Positions 24,790-36,751 of a stretch of 64,000 nt of DNA are shown in pieces. The DNA comes from Psococerastis gibbosa (taxonomy: Eukaryota; Arthropoda; Insecta; Psocodea; Psocidae), in NCBI GenBank assembly GCA_963971405.1, contig OZ020485.1, positions 17,174,001 to 17,238,000 of the forward strand, given 5' to 3'. Made by a program: the position numbers and the translations under genes. Below the pieces are notes generated by a model. The model was not told the DNA's origin. It worked only from the letters and a program-made list of their open reading frames with translations, and searched no databases. How positions within the stretch are numbered: position 1 is the stretch's first letter; the number at the start of each line of letters is the position of its first letter.

Positions 24790-25360
24790 GTGAGACAAGT
24801 TAGTATTGTATATTCGAACGGTACCCGTAGTGTGTTATTGTTTTGTGTGGATGTGCTTGTGTTTTGCCTGCTGCATTGTACATCACTTTTGGAATACCAA
24901 AAATGCTCAAAGACAGCGATATTGATCAGATAAGTTAGTAATTTTTTTTTTCTGATAACTATTGCTTATCTATTTTTAAATTCTTATGTATGAAGACACA
25001 TTTCATTATTTTGTTATAGTTTTTTTTTTTACTTCTAACAAGTAGCAACTACAGACCAGTACTTCTTAGTAACCGCCTTTGACAGTGAGCCCCTGTCCAT
25101 TAGCGATTATTTACCGACAGTGGCGCCAACTTGGAGAAATGTTTGGGGGTGGTCGGGTTTCAATTAAATTCGCGTAGAGGTCTGTTCTAATGCCGTATCT
25201 CGAACAAAATTATCCTATGGTTCGTATATTTTCAAGCATATTTCTGCAGAAAAATTGAAGCATCTATTGCCCGATCACGATAGGATGGCACTTAGAACAC
25301 TTTTAAAGTTTTAAAACTTATGCAAATTTTCGAACAAACAAAGTGTTCCAAGTGCCTTCA

Positions 25361-25571
25361 GGGCATGTAGAGTAGTGGTACAGCCTCCGACTTTCACCCG
25401 GAAGGTTGTTGGTTCCAATCCCGCATTAGCTACCTTTTCTGGCCATGCTTCGGAGGGCATGTAAAGCAGGTGGTCTTCCTAGTTGAGGGTAAGAGTGGGC
25501 TGCATAGCCTTAACTCCGCTAGGTTGGCTTAGTAATAGAACAACAAAAAGTCAATATTTATTTATTTATTT
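25361..25571 (+). mobile_element. SINE B copy with TTTA tail and probable target duplication
   Basis: Head gggcatgtagagtagtgg, anticodon-arm-like cgactttcaccc, B box ggttccaatcc. The tail (ttta)n ends at 25571. agtgccttc (25351..25359) and agtgccatc (25572..25580) flank it, 8 of 9 identical. It lies inside the insertion that splits the exon duplicate. Confidence 0.85.
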
Positions 25572-25643
25572 AGTGCCATCCTAACATAGTCCGGTAGTAT
25601 AGCTCTACAAGTCGACTTGACGGCGTTTCGCTAGCATTATCTA

Positions 25644-26040
25644 AGGCGGTGATTCCACCGACCGGCTAGGGCTAAATACAAAAACGGTGACGTGGTAGCC
25701 GACATTCAAGACTTAGGCGGGGTGTCCATCGTCCTCGCATTGCAGAATGCAAATGACATTGACGGAAATGTTTGTTTTCCTCTATTCCACAGTGAAAATT
25801 GATCAATGATCATACAGTAAAATCACAAACAAACAAACTAAAATTAAAAAATGGCGTCATGGGATATGTTAAGTACAAACATTTTAATAGATTTCTATAA
25901 AAAGAAAAATTCTAATTTCCGTCAATGTCATTTACATTCTGCAATTCGAGGTCGATGGGATCCCCGCCTAAGTCTTGAATGTCTGCTACCACGTCACCGT
26001 TTTTGTATTTAACCCTAGCCGGTCGGTGGAATCCCCGCCT
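25644..26040. mobile_element. Long-TIR MITE, copy 2, with 6-bp flanking duplication
   Basis: A 397-bp element with TIRs over 100 bases (aggcgg-gattccaccgacc outward end). Flanked by tatcta at 25638..25643 and 26041..26046. Its core is the reverse of copy 1. A 6-bp TSD does not point clearly to one superfamily. Confidence 0.88.
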
Positions 26041-26562
26041 TATCTAGCTTTATCTCAAAACTATTCATGTCTATCGAACACTTAAATCAATACTGTAGGA
26101 ATAAAACTTAATGACTGAATAGGACATACTATCACGACCAAGAACCGCGAAATTGTAGGTACCGGACTATACCGTTTCCTACAGTATTAGAAGAAATGCA
26201 AAAATCGAAATCAGCACTAGAGTTCTATAAAGAAGAGATGGTGGGACATTCGATTTCCAGTAATTTTTTTTTTTCATCTCTTGTGCAGGATCCTGGCTCC
26301 AGGATTAAAAAAAAAAAAAAAAAAAAAAAAAAACATATTTTTAGCTGGCTCTAATATCTCATCTCTCCTATATAGAATTTTACAAAGCACAATATACGGC
26401 GGTGCTATTATTGTGAGACCTAAATGAATCTCAGAGAAATAAAAGACTAGTTAGTATTGTTTAGTCGAGTGGTGCCCGTAGTGATAGGCTATTGTTTAGT
26501 GTCATAGTGCATGTGTTTTGCTTGCTGCATTGTGCACTACTTTAGACGACACCGGCTATATA

Positions 26563-26700
26563 ATAATAATAATAAAATTCATTGAGACGAAATTAGAGGA
26601 TATAGAAAAAACTGGACTTGGTGGGATTCGAACCCACGATCTACGCCTGTCCGGGGCATCATCTTAACAGCTGGACCACAAACCCTCTCATTCCTCTACT
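26563..26700 (-). mobile_element. SINE A copy (tRNA-like head)
   Basis: Minus strand: ttgtggtccagctgttaag is A-box-like and gtgggttcgaatcccacc contains a perfect B box. The body continues with ttttttctatatcctctaat. The flanks do not form an acceptor stem, so it is a tRNA-derived SINE rather than a tRNA gene. Confidence 0.65.
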
Positions 26701-27844
26701 TATGTGCTCTTTTTAACTAGAATCGTATTGCCAGACAGGTTAGCACAGCTACACAACTATCTAACCGAACAGGTCTGTAAGCTTACTTTATTGCATGAAG
26801 GCATTATTTATTTAATACAATGCTGTATTTATTATATGGTATAAAACACTAAACACTGCAATACTTGTATATTAAATTCATAGACAGTTTGCTATTTATT
26901 TTCAACTATTGTTCACTTTATGCAGTACCTAGTTTCCCCCGTTTTTAATTCCTAAGCATGTGAAAACCCGTCTTGGTTGTCTCAGATTTTCTAGTATATT
27001 TTTATACTATTATGATGATATTCATAGTCCGTTAAATATTCACTGACAATTTTGGTGACCCACGCCCAAAAACCAGTCAAGGTCATTTTGTCCACGCCGA
27101 ATATGACGATGGAATCAAAGACAATAAAAAGAATACCTATCCGTGGGCGATGAAAAAACCTGAAAGAATTTGAGCTAAAAACAATATATTTATATATAAT
27201 AATATTTTATATCCTTGAATATCATAAACAACATAACAAAACAAAAAAAACAATGAGGACTGGTAGGGGAACGTCACTCTAAGGTTCTATTTGAGATTTT
27301 GTGGTCAGCAACATACCCGGCAGCCCGGGCTACTATTCCCTACCGATGCAGGTAAGGTACCCATTGGGTTTGGGTGGACCCAGGGCCATGCGGAAAATAA
27401 TCCATTTTATGTGGAAGGTGGAACCTCAACTTTCAGCCTCATAGCCTCTAGTTCTCTGCCAAATGAACTATTTCTGACCGAGATTACGTCCACAGCTAAG
27501 TTAAAGACTAGTAGTATGGTTGGACACAGCCCCAGGCCACGGTGTTGGCCCATAGGACAGTGGAACTTCTGATTATAGTGGATTCCGAACCACTTGGGAA
27601 ACACAGTGAAGTCACACGATTAGTTCGGAGGTAACCAGGACAAGTCCTACCATGTTTCCCTACCGGCACTGTGTACACGACCAAGTTAACTCCATATTTG
27701 AACCTGCTCTGGTCCGCTGGATTCAACTTGGTATGGCGGCCGGCTGAAGTTAAAGACTAAGAACTAACTGCTTTTGTAACAACAACAAAAATAAAATTCA
27801 CAGTAACAATTGATCACGAAAATCTGGTATGCTTTGGGTGCAAA
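26701..27844. other. No gene recognised; a GC-richer block at 27290..27740
   Basis: The block contains cagcaacatacccggcag and an inverted relative near 33170 (cccggtatgttgcagac). It may be part of an unidentified repeat. Confidence 0.35.
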
Positions 27845-28019
27845 GTGAGAGGAACCAATAGAAGAAGGTGGTCGAAGAAGCAATTCATGGATGAACTGAA
27901 GGAGGACGCAGGAGCTCGAACGTCCCAAGAGCTGAAGAGGAAGGCGCAAGACCGAGAGAGCTGGAGGATGAAATGCAGGGAGTTGCTGAAAGGCGCAATT
28001 ATTGAGATTGCGACCTCAG
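27845..28019 (+). pseudogene. Short LINE RT C-terminal fragment
   Basis: A 60-codon open stretch reads RRRWSKKQFMDELKEDAG, then AQDRESWRMKCRELL. That matches the usual ending of insect endonuclease-RTs (R-x-R-W, then A-x-D-R-x-x-W). It is cut at its 3' end by a MITE beginning at 28020; gaagaagaag reappears just after that MITE and is plausibly the LINE tail. Confidence 0.6.
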
Positions 28020-28193
28020 CAGCCTGATCGAGGCGATTATAATACCGGTATTTATTTAATCCCCTGGTAATAAAAATGTAAAAAAAATAATTTTATAATG
28101 AAAAGTGCTATTCAAAATTTGTTGGTTTACAGTTATAATCCTAGGGTATTTATTTAACCCCGGTATTACAATATAATCGCCTCGATCTGGCTG
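28020..28193. mobile_element. Short MITE with TIR (gatcgaggcgattataat)
   Basis: Left cagcctgatcgaggcgatta and right taatcgcctcgatctggctg are inverted. The core has aagtgctattcaaaat. Related copies are at 19693..19852 and about 31305..31430. It cuts the LINE fragment 27845..28019. Confidence 0.75.
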
Positions 28194-28905
28194 AAGAAGA
28201 AGAATTGATCGTAGATTCACCTGACATGTCACACCTTTGAATAAATATTCTTCTACTTTTCGCCATTCAGTATGTATCCAAAACTGTGGCCGATCCAAGA
28301 CAAATCGCATACTGTATCAACATGTAGAGGACCATTTCTTCTACACTTGAGCTTTCATTGAACTCTATACAGCAAACGATATTCCTGTGAAATTATTAAT
28401 TTTGCACAAAATATATCATATGTATGTCTATCCAATATAGCCTCTTAAAGTCAAGAGGTTGGCCCAACTGGTAAACCTGTCTAGGCTATTTAATTGAATG
28501 TGCAGTCTTATCAAACAGGTTCTTAGCCCTAAGTACCTACTGATCTAAAGTAATTGATATTAGGTTTCCAGCGTCTCGTTCCGTAGGTCAGGGCTGCGCC
28601 GTACCTGCATAGGTATTACACATCCGGTACGCTTCCTGGCATGATATATCGTATACTAGACGGAGGCCTAAGGCATCCACTTAGGTATACAATGCACGCG
28701 ATACGAGGTAAGGCCGTTTGCACAAACGAAAGCCAAACTATTAATGTACCTACTTTTTTTTCTTTCTTTTTTTGGGGTAAATTTCCGCGTATGAACTTAT
28801 AACATGTGGCCTATTGTGGATTGAGTATTACAACTATTCTTCAATCGTTTTTCAAGGTCTTCTGCTGAAGGCCTTGTATATCGAAGTTTGGGTGATTGAA
28901 AAATC

Positions 28906-29059
28906 TTTTTCTTCTTCTTCTTCTTCTTCTTCTTCTTCTTCTTCTTCATCTTCATCTTCTTCTTCATCTTCTTCTTCTTCTTCATCTTCTTCTTCTTCTT
29001 CATCTTCTTCATCTTCTTCTTCTTCTTCTTCATCTTCTTCTTCTTCTTCTTCTTCTTCG
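28906..29059. repeat. (CTT/CAT)n microsatellite, about 150 bp
   Basis: Interrupted cttcttcttcatctt pattern. It gives poly-Ser, poly-Leu or poly-Lys frames, which are not genes. Confidence 0.93.
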
Positions 29060-30399
29060 ACCGGTACTCACCTGCGCTGAAGCATATATTTACCTAATAA
29101 TAATAATAATATTATATGCGTATTAAGATCACGTCATCAGGAGTAGCTTTCGCTACATAGCTGCAAATTTATACTATTAACTACAAACAATTAAATGGGC
29201 ACATAGGCACGTAATTATATGATTTTCCTACTTGCAAGCAATAAAACTAAAAGATAAATTGAAATAGAATGTAAAAAAATATAAGAACTGTAAAAAAGAC
29301 TAACACATTATGTAATCAGCATTTTCGTTTTTGTACTCAGCCAAGCAAATTGTTCCTTGGTAAAAGCGAATTATTTTATAGGTACGTTTGCTTGAAGAAG
29401 GGTAGAACATTCAAAAGTTTTGATGTAAGGTAGTTGACTGATTTTATGTATGGAAAGGGAACTTCAAAATGCTGTAAATAATATATCTTTTACAACACCT
29501 AATACTGCACAACTTAAACCTGAGACCTGAAACAAATGCTAATAAGAATCATTATATAAACTATGCACTATTACATAGTTCTAAGAAAACCTAAATTACG
29601 TTTCTAGAGGTTTATTCAGGTCCAGATTATAGGTAGGTTCCAGTTTTACGTTTTGGAGTTTCCAATGCCTGCAGTAATGGGCCAATAATGGCCTATTAGT
29701 ATTAAATGATGTCTTAAGTAAGGCGTGTTATGAAATTCCAGACAAGACTGTCTGATAGCCTTGTGGCGTTTACAACAGTTCGTTGGTCTCACTAAATCAT
29801 CTTCTCAGTTCTTCCTGCCTTCTGCCATGAGGGTGGGATGTACCGTATTTCAAATTAAATAAATAAATAAATAATCATTTAACTGCAAACATACCGAAAA
29901 GTCTAATAAAATACAAGAAGACATAGTTAGAAGAAGTAAATAGAAAAATTATTTTTGCAACGAAGCTATAGCTTTAAAGAGCAAATCGGAGTACGTTTCT
30001 TTGTTCTCACTAAATCATCTGCTCAATTCTTTCTGCTTTCTGCCGGATGGGATGTACCGTATATAAAATAAAATAAGTAAATAAATAATCATTTAATTGC
30101 AAACAGACTTAAAATCTATTAAAATACAAGAAGTAGCAAGAAGAAGTAAATTGATAAATAATTTTTGCAACAAAGCTATAACTTTAAATAGGATATTGGA
30201 GTACCCAAACTACGCGTTTCTTGTACCAAGTCGATTTTCATCATCATTTTTATCGGTCACAAAGCCGTCAAAAATAGCCATTAAGTTAGAAGAAATGCTG
30301 CTCTACGTTTCGTTGTGACATGTGGCCATCACTAACACAAATTGGCTACAGTTCTGGAACACCTTCCTCGGGACTATCACACCAATCGCTTTTTGTACA
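29060..30399. other. No gene; a diverged direct duplication
   Basis: 29790..29960 and 30005..30170 share ctcactaaatcatct, gggatgtaccgtat, aataatcatttaa and agaagtaaa, so the area is internally duplicated. Otherwise nothing. Confidence 0.45.
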
Positions 30400-30812
30400 A
30401 ATAAAATCATAGATTTTAATAATAATACTAGATATCGAACTCCCATGGTCTCTGTATGGAGTGTTGTGAAGCCATCCGCCATTGCTATAAGTGGATAGAA
30501 AGAACGAAAAGAACGCAAAGTACCTGTTATTAATTGAGTACTTCTCAACAAAATAAATTGTATCTTGATTTAATTTCAGTTAATATTGTCTTTTATGTAA
30601 CTATTGATCAAAATCCACTGAAAATAAACTGAAAGATTGAACTTTTGAACGTAATTTTCACAGAAAATGTTAGGAAATCTCATAAGAACGCAAGGTGTTA
30701 ATGAATGTAAACAACGTTTTCTATCCACTTATAGCAATGGCGGCTGGCTTCAAAATATGCAGGGGAGTTCGTTATCTAGTATTATTATAAAAATCTATGA
30801 ATAAAATTCAAT
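30400..30812. mobile_element. Fold-back MITE with about 110-bp inverted ends
   Basis: Left: atagattttaataataatac, then gaactccc, then gccattgctataagtggata. Right: the reverse complements of the same blocks, ending near 30812. The core is not coding. Confidence 0.75.
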
Positions 30813-31199
30813 AATTGTAATAATAATAATAATAATTCGTGTATTTTTCTTAATGTTTTTTACATAAGTGGAAAGTAGCTGAAGTGCCCCCTCATGCCAG
30901 TGGCTGATAGGCTATATGTTAAAAAGAGGTGCATGTCGTGTGTCAAAATGCTCAGCAGAATTTCTAACGGCCTAATATTTTTGACAGCTCCACAATATAC
31001 GTTAAGCATAAATGCATAAATTGAAAACAAATCAATTTCTGCTGTTGACAAACAATATCTACCTATAAATCAATTATCCAATGTTATTTTTGGGAGTCAA
31101 TTTCCATTCCTTGGGGTTTATTAAGAATTATTTTATTTTATTCCCAGATGAGTTATTCTTTTTGTTCCATGCTAAACCTGCAGCTGACCTAAAATTGAA

Positions 31200-31690
31200 A
31201 ATCACATAAATAGACAATTTAAGGGGAAAAGCCTTATAAGTGTAAAAATCATATATTTCATGAAATATCAATCGTAGAGTTGTCAACAATGTCAGCGGGT
31301 CTACTATGCCGATTAATCTTAACCTGAGATGAAAAATGTAAACAAGATACCGTGATTTTACAATGGAAAGTGCTATTCAAAATTGGTTTGTTTACATCTT
31401 TAACCCTAGGAGTAAGTTAATACTAATCACCATAATCGGCCCACATGAACAAGAGAAGACCTTTTTTCGAACATTTCCATACATGATAAAAATGTACCTA
31501 CACATTTCTAACACAGATTGGCCACAAATTGTCGCTGAATATGATCTGCACAAAAAGCGATTGCTGTCAATGCTGTGTTAAATCCCAATTGCCGTCAGGG
31601 AAGGCCACTTGTCATTTATCGAAATGTATAGGAGCATCTTTGCTAATTTAACAGATATTTTTGACAGCTCTACGATCAGGGGCGGTAGTG
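31200..31690. repeat. Repeat family E copy carrying a nested MITE
   Basis: Left: aaggggaaaagccttataag, catgaaatatcaatcgtag. Right: gagcatctttgctaatttaa, ttttgacagctctacgatc. The 31305..31430 MITE lies inside. Confidence 0.5.
31305..31430. mobile_element. Relative of the 28020 MITE nested in repeat family E
   Basis: Contains ggaaagtgctattcaaaatt and ggtttgtttacat as in 28020..28193, with imperfect inverted ends (gccgattaatcttaacc / accataatcggc). Confidence 0.5.
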
Positions 31691-32734
31691 GTGAGTTAAA
31701 TAGTATAAACTCATTTAGTATCGATTAAATTATAACTTACTACCTACATATTAAATTACTAAATTAGACTTACTAAGTTTTTAATAATAATAAGTATCCA
31801 TTCTTGTCCACGATCGATATTTCGCGAGGAAATCGAATTTTTACAAAAACTCCGATTCTCGCTTAAAGCTGAGATTGTGTTGGGGGATAAAAATAAGACA
31901 GCTGCGTCTAATGGTCGGTAAATATAGCTGTTGTATTTACTAACAGTCAATTTTTTACTGGCCCTTCATATAAATCAAAAACTCGCGGAAATGAAAGCTT
32001 TCGAGTGAAATTGGGTGCGGATTTTCTCAATGGCATAACATTTCACGCATCGGTTTATCTTACTGAAATTTTATGATTTGCATTTCCTGCCCGGTGTATT
32101 GCAACCGCAATTATAGGGAGTTTAAAACCGTCATTTCCTGTCTGAAGTCAGAACGTGCATGCTTAGGTCATTTTGTTGTAAACATGGCAGAGACCATTAG
32201 GCCTAGTGCAGATGTCGGAGAACTAGGCCATCAGCCGAAAGATGGAGGTTCGAGAATCGACATAAAGACATTTTTCATAAATAGTGTTGGTTTTATATAC
32301 GACACTTTCGAGCGTGCAAAAAATATTTTTTGAACTCCTGCTCCATCTGTAGGCCTACTGTGGCACTTAGTATTACCTTGTTCCTGGGGTTAACAATGTA
32401 AATAAAACAATTTTGAAGAGCACTTTCCATAATAAAATGGTCTTGTTCTCATTTTTAATCCCAGTTTAAGGTGCGTATTTTCAATGACTGGTCAAAGGAG
32501 ACGAGACGGGTGGCACCTGAAATTTAAAAGAAATGTGTTGGTGGGAAGCGATGAGTGTCCCATCGACTCTAGTTTTCCATTTGACACCGAGCCCCAGACC
32601 AAAAATACGCTGAAAATACAAAAAATCGGAGGGACTGAAAAGGAACGGACCTTCCAGTTTTAGGCCCTCGGTCTCAGGATCGGGATCACATACAAGCATT
32701 CTATGAAAATATGAAATGCTGAGGACCTGGGGCG

Positions 32735-33005
32735 AACGGATACCGAAGCCGAGTTGCTGCTGACCGCTAAGTAACGGAAGCTAACATACTTCGGTCATGT
32801 AATGACGAACGAAAAGTATCGCCTTCTGCGTGGAGTATTCCAAGGGAAGGTAGAAGGACAGACGAAATAGAATGTCCTGGTTGAAAAACCTTAAGCAGTG
32901 GCTTAGCAAGATCACGACTTCTCTTTTCAGAGCAGCAGTCTACAAGGTCTAAACTGCCGCGATGATCGCCAATCTTCGATAGAAGAGACATTATAAAAAT
33001 AAAAA
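32735..33005 (+). pseudogene. Degraded LINE RT C-terminal fragment of another family
   Basis: Readable blocks include KLTYFGHVMTNEKYRLLRG, a G-K-x-E-G motif, SWLKNL-like and SLFRAAVYKV-like pieces, and MIANLR. This ending (YFGHV, GK-EG, WLKNL, FRAAV, MIANLR) is characteristic of one common insect endonuclease-RT group. Stops and shifts interrupt it. Confidence 0.65.
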
Positions 33006-33035
33006 TGTATTTCTACGGCAAAACTCACTATGGCG

Positions 33036-33087
33036 AAGCTTACTCAACCGAACAGTTATCCTAATAACTGTTCAGTTGAGTAAGCTT
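33036..33087. repeat. 52-bp hairpin with 24-bp arms (one mismatch)
   Basis: aagcttactcaac-gaacagttat is followed after about four bases by its reverse complement, ending gttgagtaagctt. It sits just after a LINE 3' remnant. Confidence 0.8.
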
Positions 33088-33339
33088 TAGACATGACATA
33101 ATTAAAAAATTCTTCTGGACCCAACCCTGATGGGCATCTGCTCTACATTGGGAGGGGAAACGGGACTTCCCGGTATGTTGCAGACTACAGCAACCCAAAT
33201 AGAGCAGTGGGAAGAGAGAGGATCTTCAACCTGGCCTTAGATCTAGATCCACAATGGGTTGTCATGCCGCAAAGTTTTTTGTACCTCTGTGGCACGGGTT
33301 AGTTGTTATGTTTCAGTTCGGGTCCCACCATCGCTTCAA

Positions 33340-33662
33340 AAGCCTGTCCTCCAAGGCATACCCAAAAAATGTAGCAAGCGTGCAACTCGAACCAACAACC
33401 ATTCGGCTGAAAGTTAGAGTCCTGTCTTACACTCAATAAGGAAGGCCCGTGACCGCCTGCTTTACATTGCCTTCGTAGCATTTGGCCAGAAAATGTAAGA
33501 CGTTTGAGACTCAAACCAACAACCTTTTGGGTGAAATACAGAGTCCTCTCTTACACTCAATAATTAACCACCTGCATTACGTGTTCTCCGAAGCTTATGG
33601 CTGGAAAATATAGGAAGTGTGGGACTCGAACCAACCACATATCGAGTGAAAGTCCGTGGCAA
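33340..33662 (-). repeat. Three tandem partial SINE B units, period about 121 bp
   Basis: Unit boundaries lie near 33421 and 33542. Each unit has the tRNA-like block (gggactcgaaccaac, tcggctgaaag or similar) and then cttacactcaataa. Tandem arrangement is unlike the dispersed copies and suggests local expansion. Confidence 0.75.
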
Positions 33663-34077
33663 TACCCTATATTTACATTTTTTTTTTCCCAGCCGGTACC
33701 CCCAGCACTGGGAGCATTTTTTTTTCTTCTTCTTCGGCCGGTACTCCCCTGCACCGAAGGAATATATTTATAAATTAACAATTATACCCTTATAATACAA
33801 ATAACCTGTGGGCCCCCAAGTTAATCAACTTGTCGGGGGCTCGCACAGTAAACGCTGTAGATGATGCAACATGTTTTCTATTTCACGTCTGTGTTAGCAA
33901 AAAAAAAACTTAGTTTTAATTTCAAATCAGTTTAATTCATACCATTTAAAATTTTAAGTTAACGTAAAGAGTAATTATAGTAAAGTAAAATAATTAAAGT
34001 AAAAAGTAAAGTAAGTTTTAAAGCGAAGTATTTTAATTCAAAAGCCATCTTTTAATTTTCGTTTTTATAATAATTTA

Positions 34078-34079
<2 letters not shown>

Positions 34080-34112
<33 letters not shown>
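34080..34112. repeat. (AAT)n microsatellite
   Basis: Ten or more aat units. Confidence 0.85.
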
Positions 34113-34647
34113 TGTTCTAACTGAATGCACTCGATTTCGTACAGACTGCTTCATTGGAAGAGAGTTCGATTGATACAAATAAGAGCAAAATGAATGTTAA
34201 TTAACATGATGACAGCAATTGGTAATCAGTAGTCTTTTGTTTAATTAAGGCCGCTGTGCCCCGTGGTTTGCCTTCGTTATGTGTCTGTGGTCTGCGTTTA
34301 TATTTAACGTTGTAGAGCCCTTACGGGACACAAGTGGTCTGTGGATTTTTTTGCATTTAGCACAAGAAGACCGAACGTAAAGCTCAGCTGCTATAGTAAA
34401 GGTCTTCACAATGTTGGTGTTATCGAGTTATGTAGTTAGAAGTGTTAACCAAGTTAACACACAACCGTACGTGGACCTCGGGGTGAGTTATTATGCTAAA
34501 TCCAAAATATTTAACAGAGCAACCAACGTGGTAATAGTCAGGACGTTCGTAGCACTGTTTTAAAGAAAGTGGCAGAACTCCATTCTAGTGTCACGTTTGT
34601 AAAATTTTACGTCATGCGTACAGTATATACAGTATGTACATTATATA

Positions 34648-34710
34648 CGACTGAAGAGGTCAATCGGATACATTCATTGAATTGTTTGTATGCGATTAAC
34701 CTTTTTAAAA
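34648..34710 (+). mobile_element. SINE C tail fragment
   Basis: cgactgaagaggtcaatcgg, atacattcattgaattg and gcgattaaccttttt match the 3' part. Confidence 0.65.
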
Positions 34711-34844
34711 TAAAAATTAAATTAAAAAAAAATATGTTTTATAATTTATCAATAAAATTATCTATGGGTACACGCAATCTATTAATTAATTATCTTCGAA
34801 GAAAATATGTAGCTTAACATTGCAATATACTGAAATAATGAACC

Positions 34845-35023
34845 CAAGGCCGTAGCCTGGGGGGGGGGGGTTCATGGGGGTTCGACCCCCCCCCCCCCCC
34901 CGAAATGAAATGGCTTGATACTAGATAGAATCGGATTTTGAAAGGAAAAATAAAAACCACTATATAATATCCAAAGAAATTTCTGAACCCCCCAAAAAAA
35001 AAATTATCCTGGCTACGGCCTTG
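34845..35023. mobile_element. hAT-type MITE (caaggccgtagcc TIR), perfect 8-bp TSD
   Basis: TIR caaggccgtagcc / ggctacggccttg. Flanks aatgaacc at 34837..34844 and 35024..35031. G- and C-runs lie just inside the left end. Confidence 0.92.
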
Positions 35024-35734
35024 AATGAACCCTTTTGTGCTGAGCGTGTGGGTTAGTTTTTTACAAAAACTTTTTACAAAAATTCTTCAAATTCAAACAA
35101 TTACTTCCTCATATTTACATACAGCAGATGGACCAGCATACTAGGTCTACTTCTAAAAAAACTTAAGAAATCATAACAATATTACGCATACCAAGTTGAC
35201 AAAAAAAATTAATGGGTTTATCATTAACTACGGTTTTGGGAACCACTCTCCCCGGAAAAATCCTAGGGAGTCATTTTAAAAACAGGTTTTTATTTTTACC
35301 CCCCCCCCTCCCGCTTCCACGTAAAAAGGGTTGAAACACCTGTTATCCAAACCATAATTACGCCCGCCCCCCCTATATCTAGCCGGTTGACTGAATGCAC
35401 ATTGAGATAAGACTTTATTTGATAAAAGATAAGTTTTTTTTATTAAAAAGTTTTGCGACTCGAGTGCAGCTTTGTGGGGCATGTGGAAGTGTGCTTGAAG
35501 TTATACTTTATTCACACTTCATGTTTGCCTCTGGTGGGAACAAAGTCTTTGTATGAACGAGCACTGCAACGTAAAAGATATCCTGTGCAATATTTCAATT
35601 ATTTTTTGCGTTTTTTGTTTGACGTGAAATGTTTTATTCAGCCTGCGGCTAAAAGCCTTTTATAGGCGAGGTTCATAAAATAACTTACCCTGGGAATTAT
35701 TTAAACTGTTGTAATGCCGGTACTACAATTTCAG

Positions 35735-36155
35735 GACATGTGAGGAGCATGAATGCAAGACGCAATTTGTCACTTGAAACTTTTAATGAAGAAGAGACAA
35801 AAATGGTTAAAAATCTAAATGCTTCTACTACACTATGGGATGTAGTCTTTTGAATGAATGAATGGATGAGTGAATGATTATATTGGAGACAGTAATACAA
35901 TACAATACAATTATAACTAAACCAAAAACACTTAAAATGTAACTTTGGTAACTAACAACAACAATATACAATAAAACAATATAAGAATAAAATTTGCAAT
36001 ACGAAATAAAATTTAATTAATATTTATTGATAACATAGGAAAAGCATTAGTATTTTAATTAAATGTTTTGTAAGTCAATGCGACGATTCCAGTGAAAACA
36101 CCAGCTCAAAAAATTTTTTTTTTGACAATTCGCCTTTTGCATTCATGCTCCTCAT
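35735..36155. mobile_element. Possible MITE with gaggagcatgaatgcaa inverted ends
   Basis: Left at 35739: gtgaggagcatgaatgcaag, then gcaatttgtcac. Right at 36124..36154 is the inverted form (gacaattcgccttttgc, attcatgctcctcatg). The right-end type also appears, inverted, at 47037..47120. Confidence 0.5.
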
Positions 36156-36350
36156 GTAGAGTGGCTGACCTTCACCCGAAAGGTTGTTGGTTCGATTCCC
36201 ACACTTGTTACATTTTCTGGTCATGGTACGGAGGGCATGTAAAGCAGACAGTCCCGGTCCATTCTAGTTGAGTGAAATAATGGGCATTATAGCCCTAACT
36301 CCAGTAGGTCGGCTTTGTAATACAATAGAACAAAAGTCATTATTTTATTA
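36153..36350 (+). mobile_element. SINE B copy abutting the 35735..36155 element
   Basis: catgtagagtggctgacctt head (short deletion), B box ggttcgattcc, body and tail through caaaagtcattattttatta. Confidence 0.8.
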
Positions 36351-36751
36351 TATTTGATTTAACAATTGCCCTTTTCCATAAGACGAAATTTAGTTTGTTT
36401 TTGTCTTGTAGGTTCCACTGTAAGAAAGTTATACACAAGCTCGTAAGAATGCCATCCATAACTCTGTCAATCAACGATTCTGCAGTTGTGATTGAGCACA
36501 AGCGGGTGGTTTCTGTCATAAGCTCAATACAGCCAAAATCAAGCTTGTAAGATAACCACCTGAGGCTTGGGCAATCAACAATTCCCGCAGTTGTGACACA
36601 CGCTCAAGTGTGCAGATCTTCTGCAAATCATTTCTGTTGTTATTTTTGACAAATTCCATCTATGTTTGTCCGCTATCGGCCATACTTAGCATATGATTAG
36701 GCGCGATCTATTCTACTTTATTGTCGTTGGCTATACATACAGCCTGTATTT

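Larger units (their letters stand above)
25058..26545 (+). pseudogene. Decayed duplicate of the probable Ih exon 24521..24789, split by a 1.3-kb insertion
   Basis: Positions 25058..25120 closely resemble 24699..24760 (shared core cttagtaaccgcctttgac, then a match through gattattta). Positions 26421..26545 resemble 24767..24895, covering the last codons of the exon and the start of the intron (aaatgaatctca, ttagtattgt, ttgctgcattgt). The second piece resumes almost where the first stops, so this looks like one duplicated exon block interrupted by 25121..26420, which itself holds a SINE B and a MITE. The donor GT of the original is lost in the duplicate and the frame is degraded, so it is probably not used. 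Confidence 0.6.

Noticed and set aside
26615-26690. tRNA gene on the minus strand
   Set aside because: The B box and D arm are good, but the acceptor stem does not pair and the sequence continues as a dispersed repeat, so it is a SINE head.
28797-29126. Poly-Ser, poly-Leu and poly-Lys frames of 76-88 codons
   Set aside because: They are translations of a CTT/CAT microsatellite in different frames.
32073-32333. 86-codon frame starting MICISCPVYCN
   Set aside because: No recognisable domain, splice context or codon pattern; probably chance.
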